Source: Breviolum minutum Mf 1.05b.01
Lineage: Eukaryota > Sar > Dinophyceae > Suessiales > Symbiodiniaceae
Assembly: GCA_000507305.1 (NCBI GenBank)
Contig: DF239319.1
Span: 353,803-417,802 of the forward strand
DNA length: 64,000 nucleotides
Reading direction: 5' to 3'
This document shows positions 46,380 through 59,725 of the stretch, in pieces; positions within the stretch are counted from its first letter, which is position 1; each line of letters begins with the position of its first letter. A program made the translations under genes and the position numbers. Below the pieces are notes generated by a model. It was given only the letters and a program-made list of their open reading frames with translations, searched no databases and was not told the DNA's origin.

Positions 46380-47000
46380 TCAAACGTCAAAAGTGTTTGG
46401 TGGTTTCCAAAAAGCACTCGACGAATTGGCCGCCCTGTTTTTGTTTGGGACCCGATGCGGCAACTTTTTTTCTGCTACCATAAACAAATTCGACGCTGGC
46501 AAGAACGTGCCCAGACACTTCATGTTGGATGGAATAAATTCGATTCCTTTCTTTCGTTCACTCACAGCTGATGTGGGAAGGCTGTTTCTGGCATGCAAGT
46601 CTCACTTACTGCGGTTACACCGTTTCCATGTTCTGCCGGCGACAACAAGAGAACCTTCGAAATTTGGACATCAAATTCCGCAACCTCTTGCGCACCATTG
46701 TGGGTCCACCTGGCGGTTTAAAATCGTGTGCCCTTTGGCACGACGTCTTTTGCACGTGGAATGCACGCGTGTGGAACTGTACCGAACAAGCTAGCGTCAA
46801 ATTGTGCTCTTTGAGATGCCTGGAACAACATTGGAAATCCGCAAACTACATTGCCACGTGGAACGTGCCCTATTGTGGACGAAAGGATGAAACAGGAAAA
46901 TTGCAAGAACAAGATACACATGGGACGCGCAAATACAAATGTACTGCCGATGCAAATGTTTGGGGGAATGGAGCAGAGCGGCCATGGTGGCATGTGTATG
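46380..47000 (+). mobile_element. decayed LINE fragment (copy G)
   Basis: Plus-strand, frameshifted relative of the LINE-A ORF2 C-terminus: LDIKFRNLLRTIVGPPGGLK corresponds to LDVHCRKLLRQVVGPPGS. A preceding FDAGKNVPRHFML-type segment resembles the DKNVSLNSRIKFF region. Confidence 0.62.
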
Positions 47001-47689
47001 GCTGACGCATGTGGATTCATTTGTTGGATTTTCGACACAGAAGGAATGAGAGTTGAAGTTGTATGACGAGCTCTTATTGTTTCCCTGCGCCCTAAGGAGG
47101 CTGCCTTCGGGCAAGCAGGTTCGACTCTACTCGACTCCTCCGGAGGAGGCGGACTTGTTGTTTACAGAGCGAATACAAACGTGGTTGTGCAAGCCAAAGC
47201 CCGCCGGACTGCGGCAAGCATTCGCTCATCGTGTATGTCGATTTGTTCCATGTTATAGTCAGTGAAACGTTTGTGCAAGCTTCGCGCGGCCAATTTTTGC
47301 CCTCCTGAATGCCTGCCGGCACAAACACCGCTCACCACGGAAAAGCAGCAACTGCACGAAAGGGTTCCAATCAATGTCATTCAAAATCACGGCCCCGAAT
47401 TCAGGTGTTTGGCCACGAATTTACCCCCAGCCACCTCCGTCCCTTCCGATTGCTGTCTCAAACGGGTGTTGGCTTCGCGCATGCGGGATCCTAGAGAAGG
47501 GCAAAGTGTATGATGCGGAACACCCCAATGCAATTTTTTTTTCCCACGTGAACATTTTCAATATTGGTAAAAACGGCCGCGACGTAGATTTATGGCAACA
47601 ATGCAGGCAGTCTCGCAGAAAATAATTTCCACCTTTCCGGCGTGCCGGTACCATTTGCATCCAAACATGCGAATCAGACTGGCCAAAAA

Positions 47690-47890
47690 ATTGAATCACG
47701 CGGCCATGTGTCCATTCCAATTGACATCCCATGGCAGTCCAACCACACGTCGTAAGAGTTTCCGGCAATGTAATTGGATTCTATAATACACACATTGTTC
47801 GATTGAACATCGCCTGTCAAACTGTGAAGCTGTCGATTCTTCAGACGCGTTTCGTGTGGCCACTACCCGGTTTCGATTGAACTTCACCAT
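47690..47890 (-). mobile_element. decayed LINE fragment (copy H)
   Basis: Minus-strand IQLHCRKLLRRVVGLPWDVN, again the LDVHCRKLLRQVVG block of the LINE ORF2 C-terminus. No other motif retained. Confidence 0.6.
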
Positions 47891-47999
47891 GGCATTACAT
47901 TTTGCACCACGCTTGGCACTTGCAAGGTCACTTCACTATTGGACGGAAGTTGCTGGTCGCAAGGACGTGTGACACAATATTGGAAGTTTTCATCGTGTA

Positions 48000-50900
48000 T
48001 TGCAAAGTTGCTCGTGACGGGTGGGTGCAGAGAGCGCTGCTTGGTGAAAACCACATTGGCGTAAGCTACGCGTGGACTCCAACAGCACTCTTGGGAGACG
48101 ACTTTGAACATGTTTTCCCGGTAGAAAGGGGTGAACAAGTGGGACCAGGTTGCAAGACATGCCACATGGGGTGGGAGCCTTTGCTTCCATGTTTTCTTGA
48201 TTTATGTTCCACATGAACATCTTCTTGGAAGAAGCAGTTCCCGTATCCATTTCGGGCGACCGCATTATCTACGACTGCGATTGACTGGGCCGCTTTTACT
48301 CAGCACACGGATGCATTAGATATGTAGCCGAAGTAAACCTTGCTTGGAACGATTGCGTGCACAATTTTCCGTCCATACCATTCAACAAGGAAGCCGGAAG
48401 GTTGACAAAGGAGAAGTTTGAAGGATGCCAAACTGATGCTGACGTTTCCAACCATGCCCGGTGCGCCGCACCACAAACGTCCGGCCGAAACTAGTGCGCA
48501 TAGCACTGAACGAAAACCATGTGGAATCCCAAACAGTGTGAGCTATCCGACAAAATCCGATGTTTAGAGTCAAAGGGTAGGGTTACCACGGAACTGCTTC
48601 CCACGTCAAAAAAACAAAACATCTTGCAACCCCAACCCGCTCGGAAACCGAACTGCGTGGGCCACGTCCTCCGTGCACAAAGCTATTGCCAACCGATAAG
48701 TCAACGGATCCCGTATGCGCCTTGTTTTACCAAACTTGGTGGCAAATTGATGCAAATTGTGTCCGCCACAAACCTCATGTCGCCCGAGGGATCTTGCAGC
48801 ACCACTTTTTCTTGAACGAAAATGCCCGCCACGCCGGGGGGTACCCGAACCACTTTGTGTCCCATTATAACGAGTGCCACAGCAGCTTTGATATCTTTGG
48901 TGAATTCTCTTTCTCCATCACGTTTGTTCTCCATTCTGGCAATATCCCCTCAACATCAAATCCACAGTTGCAGTCAAAATCCGTTGTCTTTGCGAAAAAC
49001 TGTTTGCAAACATTTGGCGGCATCCCTTTTCATAAATAAATGTAATATTTGCACAACATTCGTCGTTGGAGAAATCCTATGCATGTAAGAGCTTCGTTTC
49101 TGATAGGAAAGGAAACATGTCACAAACCTGTTGGAGACTGCTTTATTTCCAAAATTCCCACATCAGATTGTTAAGCTCGAGGTGCGACGATCCATTTGAG
49201 GTTTGCGATGTTCAAGCTAGAAGAACCTGGAAGTGGCGTTTAGCCAGAACCATATCCATTTGTGAAAACACTGATTCAAAGCCAAAACACGAGTGCAGTA
49301 TCTCTTTGACAAAAAAAATGCAAAATCCAGGGTTTGGCTCAAGTTCTTCTCGCGTTCATTTTTTTTCCGTGCCGGTTGAATGACGTTGATCGCAACGTCG
49401 TCTACTTCCAGACCGAATCTGTGGACAAATTACAACAAGATAGCAAGATAGCAAGAAAGCTCGTACAACGTGCAGTTCGGTATTTCAATCTAAGTTTACA
49501 ACCCAAGTGGAACTTGGCAAGCGTGTAAATCCACAAAAGCCAAGCACCTCCGCGGAAACACCACGCAAAATCAACTGATTTCATTCTCTTTTAGTAAACA
49601 ATGTCTACAAGTCATGCGGTGATCCCCGTCGTTCGCATTGTTGCAGTAATCTAAACCCACAACAACACATTGCGCAATGCACACCATATCTAGCAACATA
49701 AAATTGTGTGATGAAATTCGAATCTTCTCGAACGTATTGAAATCGCAACTCTTGCTTAATGTTACTCAACAACATACATAATTAATACAAATATCTGAAA
49801 AACGGTAAATAATTGGTATCAGCCGAAACTAACTTATCTACACCCATAAATGCAATTCGGACCAAAGGCACTGAATAATTCGGCATGAAGTGTCTATTCA
49901 ACGAGGAACAATGAACAACGATTCAAACGCATACATGAAAACAGTACTATGGCTGAAAACTTAGTCGTGAAATATCGTGAAAAAAAAATATTTTTTTGTT
50001 TTTGGGATATTGTTTGACATGAGAAGTTGCATGCTGAGACGTATTTGGAGACAAAAAAACTGGAGTCCTACTCCACGCTCGAAAGCTGCTTGTGGGGGCG
50101 GAGTATACATTGTAAAACATTTTACCATTTCCACGGCCGGCATACCTTTACCTTGGTTTTTGTTGTGTTTTCCTCTTTGATTTGTTTTTATTTCTAACAA
50201 ATTTTACATTCCACGGCTGTGCATCAACGCCAGACCAAAAATTACCAAACTGGATAGCAACCACAAACAAACCCGAATGTAAAAGATATACTGTGTTCAC
50301 CGTAAATGTCAAACCGGTTTTTTTTCTTTTGCCGCAAATATAGGTCTTTCATGCGTTGTACACGTTCTCGTCATTTGGCAGGCACACATGTGAAAAAATG
50401 GGCCGCAATTGCAACATGAAACCACAGAAACAACCCAAAAAAACGCAAAGCAACAAGCAACTAAAAACAAAAACACAACCTAACAACCCAAAGACTGCAC
50501 TTTTTTTCATAAAGACACACTACGAATGTTCATCTGAAGGGAAAAATTTTCCACTGCTTTGCAGGAAACTGATATACCTCTGAAATGCATTGACCATTTT
50601 CAACACCGTCAGTGGTGATCTCATACAAAAGATGTCTTCGACTATGTGCAATCTGGCAAAAGAAGATGAAAACTTTCTGAATTGACGAATTCAGCAAACA
50701 TTGCATCAATAGCATCATGCAACCTTTTTGCATCTCCGTCTCTATCTGAACCTCACGCCGCTCTTTCCAGAATTAACCATCTTCGTTCGAACGAACAAAT
50801 GATTGCTAAAGGTGGCACACGCTTGTCTGAGCAAAAAATGAGGCTCAAATGTCATCCCATGGAAGGAGACCCACGCAAACCCAACGAAACCCCTGCAAAA

Positions 50901-52900
50901 CACGAGGCATTCAAAGAAATTTTTTTATTTCCATTAGGTATGACAGAAGCACAATATAACACAAGTCTGACACACAAAGCAAAGGGTCCACAGGCGCATA
51001 GTGCTGGCAGACGCACATGATGACCCTATAAATACAATAATTGGCTTGCTTATTTTGTTCAAAGGACTGCGCTTGCTGTTCTGTGGTTGGCCATGCATGA
51101 AGCAGATGTGGACAGTGTGGTCGCTCCCACACTTGCTGATTTTTTTTTGCTGGCGGCTGCTTGGGTTGATCCCGGGCGGAGCGCCCTTCAGTCAGCTGAA
51201 CAAAGGTGTCAATGACGCTATGGTCGAATCCACCGATTTGGTTGAGTGTCAATTTATGACAAAAACATGCAAGAAGGCCATATTTGAAAAACAAAAGACA
51301 ACACACAGAAAGAAAGAGAAAGAAGGAAACCATCCACAGATTGGGACCAGGATTGCAGAAGAGGGCTCGGCTCCCACACTTGCTGAAGCCAGCTGGATTA
51401 GGGTTTTTTTTTTTGAACAAAGCTGCGCGCATCATTGCGATAGTGCCAGTCATTTAACTGTGTTGTAACTTGTCATTGTTGGACGGTAGAGAAAGAAGGT
51501 AGACTCTGGAAGATATATTTTATACCTTTATGGTTTCGACAACACTTAATTCTCTTAACAAGTCTTCTTACACTCCGTGGAGCATTCGAAGCCTATCCAT
51601 GTCCCCTTGAACCGCCATCTAAATATTGATTCGTGCTTCACAGGATATTATGGCCAGTATTGTGCTTATTTGTGAGACTTAATGTCATCGGTGCTTTCTT
51701 CTCTTTGATCGAATGTACCTCTTGTCAGAGGGTGTCTCGCACCCAATGGCCATTGATGACGTGATTCCGGAATGGATCTCTCGTCTCTAGCGCACTCTTC
51801 CGCGGAGGATAAATTTGTTTTCGAATTTGTTTGATTGATTCGTTCAATGTTCTGGTTAATGATTGTCAATGTTTTTGTTGCTTTTCACGAACGTCGAATT
51901 GTCCTTTTATAGCTGACTAACAAACCGCCTATAGAGCACATATCCCAGCAGCTAGCAGCCCAAAAATATCGACACCTGGGGGGGAACATGCCATTTCTGG
52001 TGACGTGTTACAACTAAAATGCATCTCTCAATGCAAAGATGCGGCGGCCTCCTTCCACCAACAAGACCGACAGAAATCTCATAGTCAGGAATCGAATTTC
52101 CGTGGAGGCTGATAAGAAGCCTCCACTAGCCCGACTTGATCCTTGGGTTTGTTGCTGAACAAACGGAAACGCTGCAACAGCAGTGTTGCGAGATAATTTC
52201 TACGTGCAAGGTTCCTGAACTGCAGCGTCCGGCTCAAGCATTGTGGATGAAAGCAACGCCTCTCTTTTGATTCAAAGGGTTTGAGGCCAAGCGATTTTCA
52301 CCGAGCTACTCCAGTCCGACCCTCATCCAAGCCAAAAATGTTTGTTGGGAAAGAGTCGAGGGTCACGTCACCAAGGTGCTATCGCCTCTACTGACCTCCG
52401 TAATACCGCTTCTTGAAACTATAGAGACTTGATTCAAATCTAAAAGATAACAAATGGTGGCACAGTTATGGCGCACCAAGCAGTATACAGGCGCAAAGCA
52501 AAGGCAGATGTACGGGATCCGTGTTGTTTTTTTTTTGCTCTTCGCTGCTAACGTGCCATTCTTCTTGCAAAGAAGGTTCCGGGCAGAGCACCTCACAGTA
52601 TTGGACAAACTGAATTGAAACCAACAAAATGATTAGTACATTCAGGCCAAAAATTGCAACCAAACAAATTAACAAATTAGATCGACGCCGTAGGTGGCAA
52701 AAGTCGGTGGGGTCAAAATGATGCCAGGCGCCAGGTTGGAATTGGGGTACAGCAAAGCGGGACGCCGTGCAGGCAGAACTTGTTCTTGCGGTCGATCTTC
52801 CTAGCGCAAAATGTACGGTGGGTGGAAAGGATAGAAAAAAATTTAGCTGGTTGTGGGCTCATATTTCCTACGGCACATGCAGTCAGACATGTCCCTATCC
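48000..52900. other. no identifiable gene, probable degenerate retroelement remains
   Basis: Weak LINE-like words (GHVLRAQSYC, plus strand near 48.65 kb) suggest more decayed LINE DNA. A minus-strand frame at 48.70-48.93 kb (KAAVALVIMGHKVVRVPPGV) is exon-like but unassigned. The 17-base word GCTCCCACACTTGCTGA occurs twice, near 51,125 and 51,370. Confidence 0.4.
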
Positions 52901-52942
52901 ATCGGAAACAAAGTAAACACAAACTGTAAAAAAGCAGGAGAG

Positions 52943-52978
52943 TCTAGTATCCATATAACTGTGGGTCCAACCATATAA
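52943..52978. repeat. 36-bp direct repeat, copy 1
   Basis: Begins TCTAGTATCCATATAACTGT and is identical over 36 bases to 53,005-53,040. The period is 62 bases. Confidence 0.9.
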
Positions 52979-53004
52979 CACAAAAAGTTTAAAAAGCATG
53001 AGCT

Positions 53005-53040
53005 TCTAGTATCCATATAACTGTGGGTCCAACCATATAA
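53005..53040. repeat. 36-bp direct repeat, copy 2
   Basis: Second copy of the repeat at 52,943. The intervening 26 bases are also partly similar (AAAAAG..AG/AT.GAG), so this may be two units of a short tandem repeat. Confidence 0.9.
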
Positions 53041-53218
53041 ATGTGGTTCCAGACACAACACATTCATACAGATGGCGCTTGGGGCGCCAGACTGTGAGTT
53101 CCGAGATTGGTGTTTTGGGTTCCCACCGTTTTTTTTCCTAGAAAGGTGTTGTCAGTTCTCGTGCAGCAACAACAACAAAAGAGAAGTTACTTTGAATTTA
53201 GGGTAGCCTGTGCCACAG

Positions 53219-53436
53219 NNNNNNNNNNNNNNNNNNNNNNNNNNNNNNNNNNNNNNNNNNNNNNNNNNNNNNNNNNNNNNNNNNNNNNNNNNNNNNNNNN
53301 NNNNNNNNNNNNNNNNNNNNNNNNNNNNNNNNNNNNNNNNNNNNNNNNNNNNNNNNNNNNNNNNNNNNNNNNNNNNNNNNNNNNNNNNNNNNNNNNNNNN
53401 NNNNNNNNNNNNNNNNNNNNNNNNNNNNNNNNNNNN
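53219..53436. other. assembly gap (run of N)
   Basis: 218 consecutive Ns. It abuts a long trinucleotide repeat, the likely cause of the break. Confidence 0.99.
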
Positions 53437-53468
<32 letters not shown>

Positions 53469-53483
53469 TGTTGCTGTTGTTGC

Positions 53484-53523
<40 letters not shown>

Positions 53524-53624
53524 CTTGTTGCTGTTGTTGGTGTTATTGTCGTTGTTGTTGTTGCTCTCGTTCTTGTTTGTCTTCTTGTCCTTGTTGGTGT
53601 TGTTGTTGGTGTTGCTGTTGCTGC

Positions 53625-53663
<39 letters not shown>

Positions 53664-53735
53664 CGCTCTAATTGGTGTTTGTTTTACTGTCCTTGTTGGT
53701 GCTGTTGTTGTTGCGTTGTTTTTGTTGCGTGAAGA
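53437..53735. repeat. (GTC/GTT)n trinucleotide repeat
   Basis: Starts as pure GTC, turns into GTT with GCT and CTT interruptions. All six frames are open (poly-Val, poly-Leu, poly-Ser, poly-Thr), so open frames here are not genes. Confidence 0.97.
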
Positions 53736-54419
53736 TGCTTTGCAAGGAGCGTAAAACCGCCTTAAGACTGTAAATCTGAAAATGAAGGGGACCAGAAGAC
53801 TGAAAAAAAAGTCCCAAAATAAAATACCGCGAGAGAGAAATGTCGTCAGCAGACACATGTGACATGTATTTTCATCAATGTGTTCTCAAGGACTCTCGCA
53901 GCAAGGTCGCCCAGATGCAGCTTGTGTCTGACGAGCCAAAAGAAAAAACATTCATTCCGAGGTCACATCCTTGTCAGATAATGAAACACTGGGCGCGGTG
54001 CGTAGCAATGTACCCCTCTGCGAAGCATCCGTCCAAAAAGCCAACTGTGCGCCCAACATACGGAAGATGGACTAACATAGAACCGATAGACCGGGCGCGG
54101 TGCCTAGAAATGTCAACTTTTGGTTTTTTTTTGCGCCCATGCTGTGCGCGCTCGAGGCTCAGACGGTCATACAAACGTTTTGTTCTTGAAAGCCTATCCC
54201 CACTTGTTGGAGAATAGGTGAGAATGAAAACTAGGTGACTTCCAACAACCACAACACCAAAAACAAACAACAAACCAAAACAACACAAGCCCGACCAACA
54301 GAGAAAGTCACCTAGACAACTACGTGAAACACTACGCTTTCAGAAAATCCCCAAGCCTCTCAGTACTGCTCCGCGACGCTATAGCAAATTCTCAATATAA
54401 TGTCCAAGGTGACTCAAGG

Positions 54420-57365
54420 TCTAGAGAAGTATGTAGGTGGTAGTCCTCTGCTGTTTCAGTAATGAACAAGGGTGAGGAGCTGGTTCACCCACGTCCTCGT
54501 AAATGAAACTGCGCAAGGTAAGACCACTGAAGTAGCAGAACCACACTGCACATACCCAAAGCCAGGCAGAATTTGTTGAGCCTGCTTCCGTAGCCCAGAT
54601 ACTCAACTCTGTTCCTGGTAGAAGCCCCTTCCCTTCCACTGTGGTCAAGTGGTATAACTTGACGATGAATGGAATAATATCTGATACTGTTTGCCCAGCA
54701 GGGCGCCTCCGTAATAGTTCCACCAATAGTAAAGCACCTTTGTACATGTAGACATCGGTGGAATTCAAACCCTACGCAAGGCCCCTTCGTCAAAAGAATG
54801 GCCATGCCGTTAGGTCCTTTCACGGTCATTACCCTAGCAGAAAATGCAAAAACACTTTGAGTGTCCTTCCTGTCTGCCAAGGTGGTCAGAATGTGTCACA
54901 AAAGCATCACCATTCCTGACGGGCTCAACTTGGCCCCTGTCAGTGACAACATTGTACTGCCTGATAGTGTCTCCTGCTGTCGGTATCGAACTCTAAGGGT
55001 ACAAGAGGAGCCTTAGTGGTGGAGCCAAGCACCCAATAGACCTCCACACCCAGAAACCATTTGTGCTTTGGCGTGACTGAGATAGTGGTTGTATGTTCGC
55101 CACTCGATTTGCGTCAACTGGGATGGGCACCGTTGAATCACGTCGCCTCGTCAGACGCATTTGGTGAAGCTGGGACTGAACAAGGGCAGTCAATTTTAGG
55201 ACTTCCAGGGAAGGTGCAGACAGAATCCCCCCCAAAGCGACGCGATAAGAAGCCTTGAAGGCCCCAGCGCTTTCATAGGGTCTTTGGTAAGGGAGACAGT
55301 TCCCAGTCCACAACTGCAATAATACCTACAAGCAAATGGATAAAGACAACAGCGTCCAGTCCACTTGAGAAATTCGCTAGTGAATGTTTGAACCAGAATG
55401 GCGACCTGAGCCAAGGCTTGGGTCGAATAATCGGAATTCTTGCAGATGCCCGTTTAACTCCTTATGGAAGTTCTTCCCATTTATCAACATCTCCTTATGG
55501 TTCCATCTTCCTGGAGGGACAACTGTACTCGGTAACAAATCAATGAGTTGTAGATCCCTGAGGCAGCTCAATGGTGGAGCTAGGCACCCCATAGACCTTC
55601 AGGCCAGGAGATCGTTTGAGCATCATGGATTATGGTAGGAAGCGTCCCCCCTGACGAAGGCACAAATTGCATCTACAAAGCCAACTAGAAAGTTCATTCC
55701 CATGGCCAACCAGGCTGTGAGAAGGTAACCCTGACGTAAAGAAACTTCTAATCGCTGGCTCCAAGTCAATAAAGGCAACAGCGCCAAGTCACCCTGAAAT
55801 CAGTAGTGAGCGGGAAACCAGAATGCCGACCTGGCCCTATTGACTGCAGTCATACAACCTAATTTTTTTCTTGACTATGTCCTACCAGCACTCCTTCCTC
55901 GAGGTACGTTGTGGTCCGATATCTGGTGGTCAGCAATCAGAACAACCAGCAGTAAGCCACGGCAGATGAGGTGGAAGCGCCAGTTGAAGCCAATGGCATC
56001 CACCATTCACCGGAAGGCTATGCCTTCAACAGGTGAACAGGCATGTGCCCCTGTCCCCCGTGTGTAAAGAGGCCACCACCACTCATGCTCCACCACTAGG
56101 TACTGAGACGTCGTGTCAGGGTGCACCACTTGGTAGCAAGGCGGCGCCAAGTACTGACGCCATTGGAAACAATGTTTGCTTCTCTGTACTGAAAGGGGCG
56201 AGCACCCCAAAGAAGCATGAGGAGGGCCCTGAGCTATTCCTTTGCAGTTGGGTAAGCTGCTTGCGAAAGGGGAAATCCCTGCACCTTCTTCAGCGGCTGC
56301 TCGTCAGTGAGGCAGTGTCCCAGTTGTTCTCGGAAGAGAATTCGCTACTGGTGCCCTTGGGATGCCACCACAATTGTCGAAAGATACGAAGTTGAAGAAC
56401 CGGAAAATGCACAAGGGAGCTTTGACACTCTTCGTTTTGTGGAGACTTTGAGTGTGAGGCTGCGCTGTCTGAGGCAGAGGAAACTAATGAAACCCAGGGG
56501 CAAAGGAAATGGTGTGCATCATTATCAACGTGGGCCACATGATGTAGTAACAATGGAGCAAGCATCCGGTTTGGACATCGTCAAATCACATGAGGGACAT
56601 TCGACTTCGCAAGATGGAGTTAACCACATAGAACGTACGGTTCGATGCTTATCTTTGACAGATCTGGAGGGCCGTCCACCTCACAGGGAACCTATGGCGG
56701 TTACCCCATCAAAAGGATGGACTGTAGCTTATCAGGATCTAGCATTTTGGTATTACCAATTTGATAAACTGACAGTAACGAGATAGGTGGCCATTGCCTG
56801 CCATTGGCGAGACTCTGCCAGCCACCATATGAGAAAAAAATTCAGTCGTCCACAACGCAGACCGCCTGCAGCCAACCAATCAAGCCAGAGCAGGGCCAGA
56901 GGTTTGTCGCATGCAGTAAGTTCCAGGTCATCCCCTTGCTTACTGGTGACAGATTGTGCATTTAGACATGCCACTCCTATGTGGATTGCCTGAAGGCAAG
57001 ACAGCGTCCCAGTTCACCGCGGACTGACAATGCTGCTGGAGGTTATTTGTGCCTCGAAACCTTGGGCAACTCCAAGTTTGCGTGTGTCCAAGCACTGTTG
57101 CTGTGCACGGGACAGCTCCTGAGAGTTGGCTCTGACCATCCGAGGTCATTGGAGCTTTCGTGTGAACGGATGGTACCCATGCTCTCGCGATATGTTGGTG
57201 TCATGGATGTCTGCATGCAGTGCTCAATATTTGTACAATGTTTTGGCTATGGTGGTTCTGTGGAGGCCCCATCGATGCGGCAATGAATTTGTGGGGTAAA
57301 ATTGGAACTGGAATTGGGCCTGCCAAACAGCTCACCTTTTTGAACTTGTGGCTCTTCCTGCCGCA
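54420..57365. other. no identifiable gene; diverged internal duplications
   Basis: Segments at 55,018 and 55,571 share GGTGGAGC(C/T)A(A/G)GCACCC and flanking sequence. Segments at 55,388 and 55,818 share ACCAGAATG(G/C)CGACCTG. This looks like an old tandem or dispersed repeat. No coding motif found. Confidence 0.5.
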
Positions 57366-57370
57366 AAGAT

Positions 57371-58020
57371 TAGCTCACACAAATGTCTCACTAAGCTCCA
57401 AAGGAAGGGAAAGCCATCCCCACCTTGTTTCACACAAATGTCTCACTAAGCTCCATGCAGCAAAGCGGCCACCACTTTCAACCTCTCGCTCCAAAGCAAC
57501 AGGAAACAAATGTCCACCCAAATAATATTTCAGAATTCCAATTCAAAAGCGTCAGCTCACACAAATGTCTCACGAATTCCAAATTAGACTCGTCAGCTCA
57601 CACAAATGTCTCACTAAGCTCCAATGGAAGGGAAAGCTATCCCCACCTCGTTTCACACCAATGTCTCATTAAGCTCCATGCAGCAAAGCGGCCATCACTT
57701 TCAACCTCACGATCAAAAGCGACAGGAAACAAATTTCCATCTAAATCTTTAGAATGCCAATTCAAAAGCGTCAGCTCACACAAATGTCTCACTAATTCCA
57801 AGTTAAATTTGTCAGCTCACACAAATGTCTCACTAAGCTCCAAAGGAAGGGAAAGCCATCCCCACCTCGTTTCACGCAAATGTCTCACTAAGTCACTAAG
57901 CTCCATGCAGCGAAGTGGCCACCACCACATTGAAGCACAGGATCGAAGGGATGGGAAACAGAGTTCCGATTCACAAACTCACCCGTAAGCCCTATATCAT
58001 TCAGTAAGCTCCATGCAGCA
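57371..58020. repeat. tandem repeats of about 220 bp with CACAAATGTCTCACTAAG core
   Basis: Starts of the major unit (GCTCACACAAATGTCTCACT) at about 57,373, 57,596 and 57,815, spacing about 220 bases. Within each unit the core word recurs two to four times with AGCTCC or ATTCC following. Conserved inner blocks are CAGCAAAGCGGCCACCACTT and GACAGGAAACAAATTTCCAT. The same family occurs at 61.63, 62.23 and 63.65-64.0 kb. Confidence 0.92.
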
Positions 58021-58378
58021 CAGGGGATACAGCTACTGCACGAAACCTGTGGTTGACACATGTTGCTCAGAAGCTCACATTCTAAATGCCTATATGCCTA
58101 TATGTGCTCAGGATTGCATACAGTGTGCGTGCAAAAGAAATCTCGGCTTTTTCCCTTCAAACTTCTGGGCTCTGTTGGGATACACTATATTACATCTGAG
58201 GTCCTGCAGATATGAGCAACTGTACCCTGCGACGCTCAGAAACAACATGCGACTTCTCCTCACTCCTCAGCATCATGGTGGACATCGGCATCATCATCTC
58301 CTGAAAGGCAACACTGGACCATGACAGCACAGGAAAATTGTTCATGGAAGTGCTCCTTCACCCACATGGAGAACAACA

Positions 58379-58918
58379 TCATCCACATCGACAATGTCCC
58401 CACCTGGGCAAGTTTGGACTTTTCAAAGAACAGACGGAGAAACATAGACCACCTTCAGCAATGTCGGCAGGACCGTTGACAGGAGCTGGTGGAGGAGGGT
58501 TGGCAGCATCATCGGCAGGACGTACAGGAGGATTGGGAGGAGGGTTGGCAGCATCATTGCCCTCGCCCTCACGAGGAGCAGGAGCAGGGGCATCGGCATC
58601 AGCACCTGAAGAATGACAGAAATTCTTTAATTTTGACAAAGCAGCATTGCACGCAAGCACACGACCTGGTGGGTTCTGAGCTTGACGAAGTAAGAGGACA
58701 AGGTCTTCTTGGCTTAACTGACGGGCTGCCTCACAACACAAGGAGGAAATGCAAGCAGAAAAGCAACAAGAAGCAGTTGGACTTACCCCTGCCTGTAGCA
58801 GCCTAGTCCTGCGCTTTTGGAGATTCTTGGCTTGGCGGGTCAATGCCCGATTGCTAGCACGCAGCTCTGCACGGCGACGCTTCAATGCCTCCAACTCCTC
58901 GGCTAGAACCTGCAAATA
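58379..58918 (-). CDS. coiled-coil protein of unknown function
   Basis: Exon 1 (to 58,787) encodes VLAEELEALKRRRAELRASN, then RALTRQAKNLQKRRTRLLQ: a strong, highly charged heptad helix. A 57-base GT-AG intron (58,786-58,730, donor GTAAGT) follows, and exon 2 starts in phase 0 with AARQLSQEDLVLLLRQAQ, ending in a Pro/Ala/Asp-rich tail. I have seen similar RR-rich coiled coils with a following (D/E)DLxxLL helix in dinoflagellate repeats, but I know no function. It lies between the tandem repeats and the Rep-like gene, same strand, about 0.8 kb downstream, so it may travel with that element. Confidence 0.55.
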   Translation of the reverse strand, partial: YLQVLAEELEALKRRRAELRASNRALTRQAKNLQKRRTRLLQAGVSPTASCCFSACISSLCCEAARQLSQEDLVLLLRQAQNPPGRVLACNAALSKLKNFCHSSGADADAPAPAPREGEGNDAANPPPNPPVRPADDAANPPPPAPVNGPADIAEGGLCFSVCSLKSPNLPRWGHCRCG

Positions 58919-59344
58919 AATGGCAAAGTATCAAAGCACAGGAACACCAATAAAACCCAAAGGCGCCTCTGCGCCCTGTCTCTTTGGAGCCATCACAAGG
59001 ACCTCAGAAAGCGCATTGCATCCTTGCAATCAAGATATCGTCGCAATCATTATCTATGGCTTTGAGCTTTTGACAATGCCCTGGAGAGGTTGCGCTGGAC
59101 TACAGGACAATGGGACGGAAAGGCTGGCTGCAGCTGCATGTCACTTGTCACAATTCGACCGGCAATCACAAGAAGTTTAAACGACATCTGAATTGCTGCC
59201 GCAAACATATCAGCATGCTTCGCCCTCACTAAGCGCTTTGAGCTCCTGACCAATAGCAACATCACGATGCAGCTCAAGTCGGCCCCTCCTAACAGGAATG
59301 CGAAAAGATGGAAAGCACAAAGCCAAGTGAAGGCAAGAAGTCCG

Positions 59345-59545
59345 GAAGGTGAGAAACCTTGCAACTCTGGTTGGAAACCTTTCAGAAACCTTTGGAAACC
59401 CAGGAAACCCAGCAGAATGGAATCCCAAACCCTGGGAAACGTGGAGGAAACCCCCGGAAACGCTTGGAAACCCCTGCGAAACCCCTGAGAAACCCCTGAG
59501 AAACCCAAGACTTCATCGAGGAAACCCCTGGAAACCCCCCTAAGA
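59345..59545. repeat. GGAAACC(CC) short degenerate repeats
   Basis: Many GGAAACC, GAAACCC and GGAAACGC words in tandem with irregular spacers of 6-12 bases, seen directly. Confidence 0.85.
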
Positions 59546-59725
59546 CAATGCACATTCACCCTTTGGCAATTTACAAAAGGTGAAAGAGGGGGTGTGGGGG
59601 AAACCCTTAGGTAATCCAAAGATGGCAAATGGCAAGATCCAGTATTATACAACCGCTTTTTCGCAGAGGGTGTGGGTCACTGGAACGCTGGCAGTGCAGC
59701 CATTGGAATGCGAGGGCGCTCCCCT

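Noticed and set aside
47100-47150. GGTTCGACTC resembling a tRNA T-loop
   Set aside because: No matching acceptor or anticodon stems around it; no tRNA fold could be drawn.
50911-51453. 180-codon minus-strand open frame with hydrophobic stretches
   Set aside because: Irregular composition, no domain. It includes the duplicated 17-base word and sits in decayed repeat DNA.
53107-53865. Open frames through the N run and the trinucleotide repeat
   Set aside because: Ns are read as open, and (GTC/GTT)n is open in every frame; no protein signal.
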